Assembly: GCF_013394795.1 (NCBI RefSeq)
Contig: NZ_JABXYU010000001.1
Span: 1,736,001 to 1,800,000 of the forward strand
From: Leptotrichia sp. oral taxon 223
GTDB taxonomy: Bacteria > Fusobacteriota > Fusobacteriia > Fusobacteriales > Leptotrichiaceae
DNA: 64,000 nt
Direction of reading: 5' to 3'
Both the position numbers and the translations under genes were made by a program. The notes below the pieces were generated by a model. It was given only the letters and a program-made list of their open reading frames with translations. It was not told where the DNA came from and ran no database searches. Below are positions 8,061 through 16,436 of the stretch, piece after piece (within the stretch, counting starts at the first letter, position 1; each line of letters starts with the position of its first letter).

Positions 8061-8648
8061 ATGGAAATAAACAAGTCAGAATTTGTGAAATCAGCAGTTT
8101 TAGAAAAAGATTATCCAAAATTTAATAATATTGTGGAATTTTCTTTTATCGGAAGATCAAATGTGGGAAAATCTTCACTTATAAATTCACTCACAAAAAG
8201 AAAAAATCTGGCAAGAACAAGTAAAACACCAGGAAGGACACAGCTAATCAATTATTTTTTAATAAATGACAAAATTCATTTTGTGGATTTGCCAGGATAT
8301 GGGTTTGCTAAAGTGCCTGAGGCTGTGAAAAGAAACTGGGGAAAAACGATAGAAAGCTATCTTATGTCAAAACGTGAAAAAGTAGTATTTTTATTGCTTG
8401 ATTTGCGTAGAATCCCCTCAAATGAGGATATGGAAATGTTAAAATGGCTGGAACATTTTGAAATTGAATATTATATAATCTTTACAAAGTCTGATAAATT
8501 GTCGAATAATGAAAAATTTAAGCAGTTGAAGGAAATTAAGAAAAAACTTGTATTTAAAAATGAAGATGTGTTTTTTTATTCTTCATTAAAAAATACGGGA
8601 AGAGAAGAATTATTGGATTTTATAGGAAAAAGAATTACTGAAAAATAA
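8061..8648 (+). CDS. engB: Ribosome biogenesis GTPase EngB/YsxC
   Basis: A 195-residue TRAFAC GTPase needed for late assembly of the large ribosomal subunit. G1 is GRSNVGKSS (31-39), the threonine-rich G2 segment is SKTPGRTQ, G3 is DLPGYGFAK and G4 is TKSDK. Length is normal. It begins 33 bases after the LCP gene with a GAGGTG site, so it is probably cotranscribed, and it ends in a bidirectional terminator. Confidence 0.95.
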   Translation: MEINKSEFVKSAVLEKDYPKFNNIVEFSFIGRSNVGKSSLINSLTKRKNLARTSKTPGRTQLINYFLINDKIHFVDLPGYGFAKVPEAVKRNWGKTIESYLMSKREKVVFLLLDLRRIPSNEDMEMLKWLEHFEIEYYIIFTKSDKLSNNEKFKQLKEIKKKLVFKNEDVFFYSSLKNTGREELLDFIGKRITEK

Positions 8649-8657
8649 TAATTTATG

Positions 8658-8708
8658 AAAAAATGTGTAGTTAATCAAATAAAATTGACTGATTACACAT
8701 TTTTATTA
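8658..8708. terminator. Bidirectional terminator between engB and comM
   Basis: AAAATGTGTA (about 8660-8669) pairs with TACACATTTT, with an inner AGTTAA/TTGACT pairing around an AT-rich loop. A-runs and T-runs flank it on both sides, so it can end both engB and the opposite-strand comM. Confidence 0.75.
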
Positions 8709-10228
8709 TTATTTTCTTCGATAATTAAGTGCCTCCAATAAATGCTCCTTTTTTATGTTTTTTTCCCCATCCAGATCTGCTATCGTTCTGGATACTTTCA
8801 ATATTTTGTCAAACACTCTGACTGACAATTTTAAATTATCAATGGCAGATTTCATAATTTCTTCACTTTCTTCGTCTATTTTACAATATTTGTTCAGCTG
8901 CTTCTTGTTCATATCCCTGTTTAAGGTATTTGAATTAAAACGTTGTTTTTGAATTTCACGGGCTTTTATTACTCTTGCTTGAATATCTTTCGATTTTTCT
9001 GATAAAGTTTCGTCAAAAATTTCGTCTTTTTTCAACTGGTGCATTTCCACATACAAATCCATTCTGTCGAGAAGCGGGCCTGAAAATTTTTTCTGGTAAC
9101 GCTTTATTTCGTACAAACTGTCGTTGCATAATGGATTATCGGGGAAATAACCGCTTGGAGTAGGATTTGAAGCAGTTATTGTAATGTTTTTTACTGGATA
9201 AGTTACACTGAAATTTGCTCTTGAAATAACGATTTTTCCATCTTCCAGCGGCTGTCTTAACGTTTCCAGAGTTTTTCCCTCAAATTCCCCTATTTCATCT
9301 AGAAAGAAGACGCCGTTTAGTGCTAATGTAATTTCTCCGACTCTGTTTGCGCACCTACTAGAGCCACTTGTGTAGCTGAATAATGGGGTGCTCTAAACGG
9401 ACGCTTGCGGATTATTGGCTCATTTTGGCTTAACATTCCTGAAATGCTGTAAATTTTGGTTGTTTCAATTATTTCTTCTTCAGGCATATCAGGTAAAATT
9501 GTGTTAAATCTCTTGGCAAGCATTGACTTGCCTGAGCCAGGATCGCCTATTAAAAATACATTATGCCCGCCAGCTGCTGCAATTTCTAAAGCTCTTTTTG
9601 CAAGGAGCTGCCCTTTCACATCTGAAAAATCAATAGTTTCATCTAAATTTTCATCTTTTTCCAATTTTGAAGTATTCTTTTCAATAGCTTTTTTACACAA
9701 TGTTTCCACATCAGTTTTTCCTTCCAGAAAATCCAGCAATTCCGTTATTTCATCAACAGGAATAATTTCCACGCCTGAAATTAGTTTTGCCTCATTATAA
9801 TTTCCCGCTGGAACGATAACGCCTTTAAAATCTGTTTCTTTTGCCAGAATTGTAGCATTTATTGCTCCATTTATTGATTTTATCTTTCCATTTAGGGAAA
9901 TTTCCCCTAAAATCAGATATTTTTTTAATATTTCTATATTTGAAATATGCCCTGTATTAGCAAGTATTCCTAAAAATATGCTCAAGTCAAAATGACTGCC
10001 TTTCTTTCTGATATTTGCAGGCGACAAATTCACCAGCACACGTCTGACAGGAAACTCAAATCCCACATTCTTAAAACAGCTCCTAATCCGTTCCTTGCTC
10101 TCGGAAATCGCTTGATCCCCCATTCCGACTATATTAAACACAGGCAGCCCTCTGGATAAATCAACTTCCACTTCCACAACATAAGTATCTACACCCATAT
10201 AGCTGCAACTAAATAAACTTATTGCCAT
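8709..10228 (-). pseudogene. comM: comM/YifB Mg-chelatase-like AAA+ helicase, split by a frameshift
   Basis: Two minus-strand frames together make a full ComM/YifB (about 506 residues). The first (10228-9323) has the N-terminal lon-protease-like region, Walker A GDPGSGKS at residues 228-235 and FRAPHYSATQVALVG. It then runs out of frame at about 9352 and stops after 301 residues. The other frame picks up at once with GANRVGEITLALNGV and FFLDEIGEF (Walker B), continuing to 8709. The family needs GGTGGCGCA where the sequence reads GGTGCGCA, so one G is missing. ComM is a branch-migration helicase that promotes natural transformation. Either a real recent inactivation or a sequence error; the downstream frame shows no other decay. 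Confidence 0.88.
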
Positions 10229-10289
10229 AACCTCACCCTTTTAATTTTTTATTAATAATTAATTATAACATTTTTTATATATTTTGTAA

Positions 10290-10323
10290 ATAAAAAAGAG
10301 AAAATCTTTTTACAGATTTTCCC
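10290..10323 (-). terminator. Terminator of dps
   Basis: AGAAAATCT (10299-10307) and AGATTTTCC (10314-10322) form an almost perfect hairpin with a six-base loop. On the minus strand it is followed by TCTTTTTT. It lies 33 bases after the dps stop codon. Confidence 0.85.
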
Positions 10324-10355
10324 TAAATTTATATAATAGGTAATTTTAATGACTA

Positions 10356-10793
10356 TTATTTTAAATATGCATTTAACATCCATAAATCTTTTTCGTATGT
10401 GCTGATATATTCATCAGTTAATGCAGATGTTCCGTAGTCATTTTCTTCATCAGCGGCTTCTTTTACTTCTTTTGCTAATTTTAGCATTGCTTCAAATTCT
10501 TTTTTCACATCAGCTACCGCTTCTGGAATAGAAATTTCCTTATTTTCGGCTTCCTTAATAGTTGTAACTTCCAGATAGTCTTTTAGCGTTCCTAAAGGAC
10601 GTCCTCCTATTGACAAAATTCTTTCTGCAACATCGTCAATCTGTTTATTTATCGCATCATAATATTCTTCTAATTTTTCATGTACAGTAAAGAAATCAGC
10701 ACCAACAATGTTCCAGTGGTAATTTTGAACTTTTCTGTAAAGTACATTCAAGTTAGCTAAGTAAAGATTTAATTTTTCAATTGTTTTTGACAT
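10356..10793 (-). CDS. dps: Dps-family DNA-binding ferritin-like protein
   Basis: A 145-residue Dps miniferritin, which oxidises iron with peroxide and protects DNA. The inter-subunit ferroxidase residues are visible: NYHW, then FTVHEKLEEYYD with its His, followed by the DDVAERI helix. The start at 10793 is chosen because GAGGAG lies 8 bases upstream of it; a GTG 9 bases earlier is too close to that site. It stands alone with its own strong promoter, an operator-like dyad and a terminator. Control by the PerR-like regulator at 98-514 is plausible but unproven. Confidence 0.92.
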   Translation of the reverse strand: MSKTIEKLNLYLANLNVLYRKVQNYHWNIVGADFFTVHEKLEEYYDAINKQIDDVAERILSIGGRPLGTLKDYLEVTTIKEAENKEISIPEAVADVKKEFEAMLKLAKEVKEAADEENDYGTSALTDEYISTYEKDLWMLNAYLK

Positions 10794-10825
10794 TTTTATC
10801 ACTCCTCAGTTTATAATTTATATAT

Positions 10826-10844
10826 ATTTGTATTTATTACAAAT
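10826..10844. promoter_or_regulatory. 19-bp dyad operator at the dps transcription start
   Basis: ATTTGTA-TTTAT-TACAAAT is a perfect 7-base inverted repeat with a 5-base centre. It covers the predicted +1 of the dps promoter (about 10840), the place for a repressor. The sequence differs from the classic PerR box (TTATAATnATTATAA), so the protein that binds it is unknown. Confidence 0.5.
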
Positions 10845-10846
10845 TT

Positions 10847-10875
10847 ATTGTACCAAAATATAGATAAATTGTCAA
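10847..10875 (-). promoter_or_regulatory. Strong dps promoter
   Basis: TTGACA (complement of 10870-10875), a 17-base spacer and TACAAT (complement of 10847-10852) form a near-consensus vegetative promoter, 54 bases upstream of the dps start codon. Confidence 0.8.
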
Positions 10876-11105
10876 CATATTTTTTCCTTCTTCGTTTTTA
10901 TAGTTTTTTTTAAAATTATGTTTTATAGTTTATGTGTTCATTTATAGTTTTTAGTTTAATTATAGAAACTAATTTGATTATTGTAATTTTGTGTTAAACA
11001 GGCTTAATGTGTTTTTAAAACCTAAATTGTTATTAGTTTTATATTATTTTAGAATTGGAGTAATATAATTTGTAATTTATTTAAAATAAAGAACTTTTCC
11101 ATTTT

Positions 11106-11135
11106 TTGTTACAAAGTATTTCTAAGTACTATAAA
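11106..11135 (+). promoter_or_regulatory. Candidate promoter of the PTS-aldolase-DhaKL operon
   Basis: TTGTTA (11106-11111) and TATAAA (11130-11135), spacer 18, about 120 bases before the regulator gene. No recognisable catabolite-response element was seen near it. Confidence 0.45.
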
Positions 11136-11258
11136 ATAATGGATAAAACCTATTTCCAATTAAACATGCTTCTTTCAATAAAAGTTTCAGAAGCTTAATA
11201 TTGAAATACTTAAAATCATAGGTTATATATTAAGTAGAACCTTAATTAAGGAGAGCAT

Positions 11259-13319
11259 ATGCTAAATAATAGAGAAATAAAAATGTTGGATATTTTTTCT
11301 TCTGGCGAAGAAGTTTCAATTAAGAAACTAAAAGAAAAATTTGATATTTCTGAAAGAATGGTGAGATATGATATTGAAAAAATTAATTTTGTTTTGTCGA
11401 TATTTAATATTAAACCTATATATAGAAATAAATCAGGGATTTTTAAGTTGGATAGCGATAGCAAAATAAATAAAATAAAGGATATAGTAAAAGAAGCAGA
11501 GCCTGTGACTATTGAAAAAAGAAGAAATTTAATAAAATTTTTGCTAATAACAACTGTAAAAAAACTTAATATATCCAATTTAATGGAAAAGTTTGATACA
11601 TCAAGAATTACAATTAATAGTGATTTAAATAGGATAAAAAAAGAATTTGAAGAAAAGGAGATTAAATTAAGTACAAAAAAAGGGATAATACTCGAAGGAA
11701 GAATATCAAATTTAATAAAATATAGAGTTGAAAAAATATCAGAATGCCTGAATTATTTGAAAAATACTAAAAACAAGACTATTTATGGAATAAAAATAGA
11801 AGAAATATTTAAAGAAAATTTAGGTATAGAAGAAGTAAAGACTTTAAGTGATTTTTTGAAAAAAATATTATCTAAGTTAAATTTTTCAGCTACTGATGAA
11901 AATTATAAAACATTGCTTTCCTATATTATTTTACTGCAATCCGAGAATTTTCATGAAGAAATTAATAATTTCATATGTGTTGATGGAGGGATAATAAAAG
12001 AATGGGATGAATATGACACAATAAAAAAAGAAGTAAAAAATTATGGATTAAATGAAATTTTTAAAGAACAGGATATATTTATTATAACAGATTTAGTAGT
12101 AAAAATAAGTTCTTATAATAAAGATTCTCAATTTTATGAAAATTGGATTGATTTAGATATTTTAGTAAAAAATTTGATTGAAAATATAAATAGCAGATTA
12201 AATGTGGACATATCAAAGGATAAATTATTGTTTGAATATTTGAGACAGCATCTAAATCCTTTTTTCTATAGAGTGAAAAATGAATATACATTAAATGATA
12301 AATTTATACAGGATTTAGAATTTACAAAAAATAATTTATTCTATTTAATAAAGGACTCTTTAAATATTTTGACAAATATATTAAAAAAAGATATACCTGA
12401 TAAGGAAATATTTCTGCTGACACTTCATTTTCAAGCTTCAATAGAAAGAGTTATGAATAATAACATAAAAGTAAAAAGAATAATAATTATCAGTACGCTA
12501 GGATACGGCATTTCCCAAATATTGGTAGACAATATATCTTCCTTGTTCAATGTTGAAATAGTTGCAGTAACTCCTTATTTTAAACTGAAAGAAACATTGC
12601 TTAATAATAAAAATATAGATTATATAATAACAACAATGGATATTGAAGATAAAATTTTATATGACATACCAATATTAAAGGTAAATCCAGTATTTACAAT
12701 AGAAGATAGGAAAAAAATGTTAGATGTTGGTTTTGTATCAAATAATAAAAAAGTTTTAATATCAGAATTAATCCAAATTATAGAAAAGGAGGCAAAAATA
12801 CATAATAAAGAAAAATTGATAAAAAAACTTGAAAATAAAATGAAAGGAAAGATTATAAATGATGTCGTAGACGAGGAAGAAGAAAAGGATATAATTACAG
12901 ATGAAAGCATTATTTTTAACTATGATGGTAAAAATATTGAAGAGGCAGTTGAATACACATGCAATCTTCTTGAGAAAAAAGGATACATATCAAGTTCATA
13001 TACTAAAAGTATTCTAGATGTATTGAGAAATCATACATCCTACATGATAATACATAATGGAATAATTTTACCACATTCCAAAAATAAAAATAATGTATTT
13101 AAAACTTCAGGAATTTTACTTGAATTAAAAAATAATTTTGAACTTAATGGCAATACTATAAAATACATCTTTACCTTTGCTATAAAGGATAAAGAAAAAG
13201 AATTGAACAGAGTAAGTAAAATTATAAATAAAATTTTTAAAGATGAACTGGTTGAAATAATGAAAACAAAAAATAAAGATAAAATAGTAAAATATTTTTC
13301 AAAAAATACAAATGCATAG
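11259..13319 (+). CDS. LicR/BglG-type PRD transcriptional activator with EIIB- and EIIA-like domains
   Basis: A 686-residue PTS-controlled activator. Domains in order: two DNA-binding helix-turn-helix regions (about 5-60 and 88-145), two PTS regulation domains (about 170-290 and 300-400, the second with His331 and His390), an EIIB-like domain (about 405-500) and an EIIA-like domain (about 545-686) with the phosphorylatable His606 in ILPHSK. The EIIB-like loop at 411-418 reads STLGYGIS, without the cysteine usual in such regulators. The gene starts the operon, so the protein probably controls it according to the phosphorylation state of the EII proteins encoded downstream. Specificity is unknown. 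Confidence 0.85.
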   Translation: MLNNREIKMLDIFSSGEEVSIKKLKEKFDISERMVRYDIEKINFVLSIFNIKPIYRNKSGIFKLDSDSKINKIKDIVKEAEPVTIEKRRNLIKFLLITTVKKLNISNLMEKFDTSRITINSDLNRIKKEFEEKEIKLSTKKGIILEGRISNLIKYRVEKISECLNYLKNTKNKTIYGIKIEEIFKENLGIEEVKTLSDFLKKILSKLNFSATDENYKTLLSYIILLQSENFHEEINNFICVDGGIIKEWDEYDTIKKEVKNYGLNEIFKEQDIFIITDLVVKISSYNKDSQFYENWIDLDILVKNLIENINSRLNVDISKDKLLFEYLRQHLNPFFYRVKNEYTLNDKFIQDLEFTKNNLFYLIKDSLNILTNILKKDIPDKEIFLLTLHFQASIERVMNNNIKVKRIIIISTLGYGISQILVDNISSLFNVEIVAVTPYFKLKETLLNNKNIDYIITTMDIEDKILYDIPILKVNPVFTIEDRKKMLDVGFVSNNKKVLISELIQIIEKEAKIHNKEKLIKKLENKMKGKIINDVVDEEEEKDIITDESIIFNYDGKNIEEAVEYTCNLLEKKGYISSSYTKSILDVLRNHTSYMIIHNGIILPHSKNKNNVFKTSGILLELKNNFELNGNTIKYIFTFAIKDKEKELNRVSKIINKIFKDELVEIMKTKNKDKIVKYFSKNTNA

Positions 13320-13332
13320 AAAGGAATGAGGC

Positions 13333-13788
13333 ATGAAAGATTATTTTAAAGAAGAAAATATTTTTTTGGATTTTGAAGCAAATGACAGAAATGATTTTCT
13401 TTCTAAAATAGGTAATATTTTATTTGAAAAAAAATATGTAAATAAAGGATTTTCCGATTCAATTATTGAAAGAGAAAAAAATTATCCTACAGGTTTGGAT
13501 TTTGGTGAATATAAGATTGCAATACCTCATACGAATCCTGAATTTGTTAATAAAGAGGGCATTATAGCTGTTAAGCCCCAAAAACCAATTATTTTTAGGG
13601 ATATGGGATTAAATGAAAATGATTTGGAGGTATCAGTAATATTTGTACTATTGATACAAAAGGGAGAAGAGCAAGTGAATTTATTGACAAAGTTAATGTC
13701 TTTAATGGAACAGAAGGAAGTTTATGACAGCATAAAAAATGCATCAGATAAGAAAGAAATACTAAAGATATTAAGTGAAAATTTTTAG
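13333..13788 (+). CDS. PTS EIIA component, galactitol/fructose type
   Basis: A 151-residue soluble EIIA. The active-site histidine is His66 in the AIPHTNPEF motif, typical of the mannitol/fructose-type fold used by galactitol systems. It takes phosphate from HPr and passes it to the EIIB encoded at 14094. It begins 13 bases after the regulator gene with a GAAAGGAATGAGG region as ribosome site. It is a stand-alone domain, as in gatA. The transported sugar cannot be read from it. Confidence 0.88.
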   Translation: MKDYFKEENIFLDFEANDRNDFLSKIGNILFEKKYVNKGFSDSIIEREKNYPTGLDFGEYKIAIPHTNPEFVNKEGIIAVKPQKPIIFRDMGLNENDLEVSVIFVLLIQKGEEQVNLLTKLMSLMEQKEVYDSIKNASDKKEILKILSENF

Positions 13789-13802
13789 ACAAGGTGATTA
13801 TA

Positions 13803-14066
13803 GTGATAAGTAAAATTTTAGAAGTTAAAAATAAAACAGGGTTACATGCAAGGCCTATTTCGCAAATAATAAAGACAATATCAAAATATAAATCAAAAAC
13901 TGTATTTAGAGTAGGTGATAACAAAGTAGAAAATAAAAGCGTCCTCGGTTTTTTAAAGTTAGGAGCTAAATATGGCACAAAAGTTGAAATAGAAATAGAT
14001 GGAGAAGACGAAAATGAAGTGTTAAAAGAACTGGAAAGTTTATTTTACTCAAATTTTGGAGAATAA
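13803..14066 (+). CDS. Operon-encoded HPr-family phosphocarrier
   Basis: An 87-residue HPr. GTG at 13803 is preferred as the start: AAGGTG lies 7 bases before it, and the active-site histidine in GLHARP then becomes exactly His15 as in canonical HPr; the earlier GTG at 13794 is part of the ribosome site itself. Ser46 falls in NKSVLG, also at the canonical place, so the protein could in principle receive HPr-kinase phosphorylation. An HPr inside a sugar operon suggests a dedicated phosphate donor for the EIIA next to it, or a substitute donor for the DhaK/DhaL pair encoded downstream (inference). Confidence 0.88.
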   Translation: MISKILEVKNKTGLHARPISQIIKTISKYKSKTVFRVGDNKVENKSVLGFLKLGAKYGTKVEIEIDGEDENEVLKELESLFYSNFGE

Positions 14067-14093
14067 AAAATATTAAAATTAGGAGGAATTTAT

Positions 14094-14369
14094 ATGAAAA
14101 GAATAGTTGTAGCATGTGGATCAGGAGTAGCAACATCACAGACAGTTGCTTCAAAAATTAACAGTATGCTGGAAGATGAAGGAATAAGAGCAACAGTGGA
14201 AGCAGTAGATATAAAATCGCTTGAAAGCATAATAGATCAAGTTGATGTTTATGTAACAATAGTTCCAGGTTCTCAAACTTATGACAAGCCAATGATAAAT
14301 GGAATTAAATTTTTAACAGGAATGGGAATGGCGGAAGAATTTGAAAAATTAAAAAAACTGCTAAAATAA
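14094..14369 (+). CDS. PTS EIIB component, galactitol family
   Basis: A 91-residue EIIB of the galactitol type. The phosphocysteine is Cys8 in ACGSGVATS at the very N-terminus, as in GatB. It receives phosphate from EIIA and gives it to the incoming sugar on EIIC. AGGAGG precedes the ATG. The neighbour order EIIA-HPr-EIIB-EIIC is otherwise that of a gat operon. Confidence 0.9.
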   Translation: MKRIVVACGSGVATSQTVASKINSMLEDEGIRATVEAVDIKSLESIIDQVDVYVTIVPGSQTYDKPMINGIKFLTGMGMAEEFEKLKKLLK

Positions 14370-14400
14370 TATTGGTAATAAACTTTAGGAGGTACCAAAA

Positions 14401-15738
14401 ATGTTTGGAAATATTTTAAACTATATTTTAGGATTGGGAGCCGCAATCTTTTTACCTATAATAATGATAATAATAGGATTGATAATAAAAATGAAATTCA
14501 AAAGAGCAATAATTTCAGGGCTTACATTGGGAGTTGCTTTTACGGGAATGAACGTAGTGCTAGGCTTTATGTTTGACACTATAAGTCCTGTAGCTTCAGC
14601 TTTTGTTGAAAAAACGGGTATTCAGTTAAATATAATCGATGTAGGGTGGTCACCTATGTCTGCGATTGCGTGGGCTTGGCCTTATGCCTTGTTTATGTTT
14701 CCTTTACAGATAGGAATTAATCTTTTAATGCTTATATTTAAACAAACAGATGTATTAAATGTAGATTTGTGGAATGTGTGGGGGAAAATTTTTACAGCAA
14801 CAATGGTGGCGGCAATTACAGGAAATGTTGCATTAGGTTTTGTTGCAGCGGCAATTCAGGTTATAGCGGAGTTAAAAATAGGAGAAGCTACTCAAAAAAG
14901 AACTCAGGAAATAACAGGAATACCAGGGGTTACTTGTACTCATTATATGACACTCCAATGTATAATAATGGAACCTGTAAACAAATTATTGGATTATATT
15001 CCTTTATTTAAAAAAGAAAATGCAAATGCAGATAAATTAAAAGATAAAATAGGAATTTTTGGAGATAACAGCGTTATGGGATTCATTATAGGAGGGCTTA
15101 TAGCGATTCTTGCAGGTTATTCTGTAAAAGATACGTTAAATGTGGCTATAAAAGTAGGAACAGCTCTAGTATTATTTCCTATGGTGGCTAAATTATTTAT
15201 GCAGGCTCTGGCTCCAATTGCAGATGCTGCATCAGAATTTATGAAAAATAAATTTAAAGACAGAGAAATTTATATTGGATTAGACTGGCCGTTTATGGCA
15301 GGACAATCTGAATTATGGGTAGTAGCAATATTGTTAGTTCCAATAGAACTGCTTTTGGCTATCGTGTTTTCAAAGATGGGAATAAGCAATGTGTTGCCGT
15401 TAGCAGGAATAGTAAATGTTATAGTTGTCGTACCAGCAATGATTGTTTCTAAAAAGAACTTATTAAAAATGCTAATTCTAAGTATTCTGTACACTCCAAT
15501 TTATTTATTAGTTTCCAGCAGCTTTGCGCCATTTGCTACTCAGCTTGCAAAAACGACAAAAGCGATAGAAATACCAGCAGGACAAATGATAACATATTTT
15601 GGCGTAGAAGCTCCATTTTTCAGATGGGCTATAGCAAATGGTCTAGCAGGTAGAATATCAGGAATTATAGCATTAGTATTATTTTTTGGATTATTCTACA
15701 TATTTATAAAAAATATGAAAAAGCAAATTCAGCAATAA
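14401..15738 (+). CDS. PTS EIIC permease, galactitol family
   Basis: A 445-residue polytopic membrane protein of the GatC (SgcC) EIIC family, with roughly ten hydrophobic segments. Family signs include the GWSPMSAIAWAWP stretch around residue 80 and the large cytoplasmic loop with GVTCTHYMTLQ near residue 180. It is the sugar-translocating subunit for the EIIA and EIIB encoded just upstream. AGGAGG lies 8 bases before the start. Galactitol itself is not assured: GatC-family permeases carry several polyols and pentoses, and no tagatose-pathway genes are present here. Confidence 0.9.
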   Translation: MFGNILNYILGLGAAIFLPIIMIIIGLIIKMKFKRAIISGLTLGVAFTGMNVVLGFMFDTISPVASAFVEKTGIQLNIIDVGWSPMSAIAWAWPYALFMFPLQIGINLLMLIFKQTDVLNVDLWNVWGKIFTATMVAAITGNVALGFVAAAIQVIAELKIGEATQKRTQEITGIPGVTCTHYMTLQCIIMEPVNKLLDYIPLFKKENANADKLKDKIGIFGDNSVMGFIIGGLIAILAGYSVKDTLNVAIKVGTALVLFPMVAKLFMQALAPIADAASEFMKNKFKDREIYIGLDWPFMAGQSELWVVAILLVPIELLLAIVFSKMGISNVLPLAGIVNVIVVVPAMIVSKKNLLKMLILSILYTPIYLLVSSSFAPFATQLAKTTKAIEIPAGQMITYFGVEAPFFRWAIANGLAGRISGIIALVLFFGLFYIFIKNMKKQIQQ

Positions 15739-15760
15739 AATTTTGATAGAGGTGATGTAA

Positions 15761-16420
15761 ATGTTGGAAAATTTGAAAAGGGAAGTTATAAAAGCGGCGC
15801 AGGATGGACAAAGATTAGACTTATGTAAACATAAATCAGGAAATTTCAGTATAAGGGATAAGAAAACAGGATATGTAGTGGTCACTCCATCAGGTGTAAA
15901 CAGAGAGGAATTAACTGCAGATGATATATGTGTATTAACAGTAGATGGTGAATTAATTGAAGTTAAAAATGACAGAAAACCATCAAGTGAAACAATGATG
16001 CATTTGGAAGTATATAAAGCAAGGGAAGATATAATGGCAATTGCTCACACTCATTCAAAAATGGCAACTTCCTTTGCAGTATTAAATAAACCTATACCGG
16101 CGATTATATATGAGGTTGCAACATTTGGGCTAAAGGATGCTGTTGTGCCGGTAGCGCCATATGCAAGGCCTGGAACTGTAGAACTGGCTAAAAGTGTAAT
16201 TGAACCTGTGAAAAGGGCAGATATATTTTTACTTGAAAAACATGGGGTTGTAGCCTGCGGTACAGATATGTATGAAGCTTTTTTGAGAGCACAGTATGTA
16301 GAAGAACTGGCAGAAGTTTACTATTACACTTTATTAATAAATAAAGGCAATGAACCAGACAGTTTTTCTCCAGAAGAACTGGAAAATTGGAAATACCCGG
16401 AAAAATTGGAAAAGAACTAG
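15761..16420 (+). CDS. Class II (FucA/AraD-type) ketose-phosphate aldolase or epimerase
   Basis: A 219-residue zinc aldolase of the L-fuculose-phosphate aldolase / ribulose-phosphate epimerase superfamily. Phosphate-binding SGN (26-28) and SSE (75-77) are present, with the catalytic acid Glu77. The zinc ligands are His96 and His98 (AHTHS) plus His161 (EKHG). The C-terminal segment carries the YVEELAEVYY helix typical of aldolases. In this operon it would split a ketose-1-phosphate made after EII transport into dihydroxyacetone phosphate and an aldehyde. Its substrate is unknown. It ends 16 bases before the dhaK gene. Confidence 0.85.
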   Translation: MLENLKREVIKAAQDGQRLDLCKHKSGNFSIRDKKTGYVVVTPSGVNREELTADDICVLTVDGELIEVKNDRKPSSETMMHLEVYKAREDIMAIAHTHSKMATSFAVLNKPIPAIIYEVATFGLKDAVVPVAPYARPGTVELAKSVIEPVKRADIFLLEKHGVVACGTDMYEAFLRAQYVEELAEVYYYTLLINKGNEPDSFSPEELENWKYPEKLEKN

Positions 16421-16436
16421 GGAAGGTGATTGTCTT

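Larger units (their letters stand above)
10803..11258. other. Intergenic region between divergent dps and the PTS operon
   Basis: About 450 AT-rich bases. It contains the dps promoter and operator, a candidate operon promoter (11106-11135) and a GCTTCT/AGAAGC hairpin with a 15-base loop around 11168-11194 in the putative leader. No coding frame of note was seen. Confidence 0.55.
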
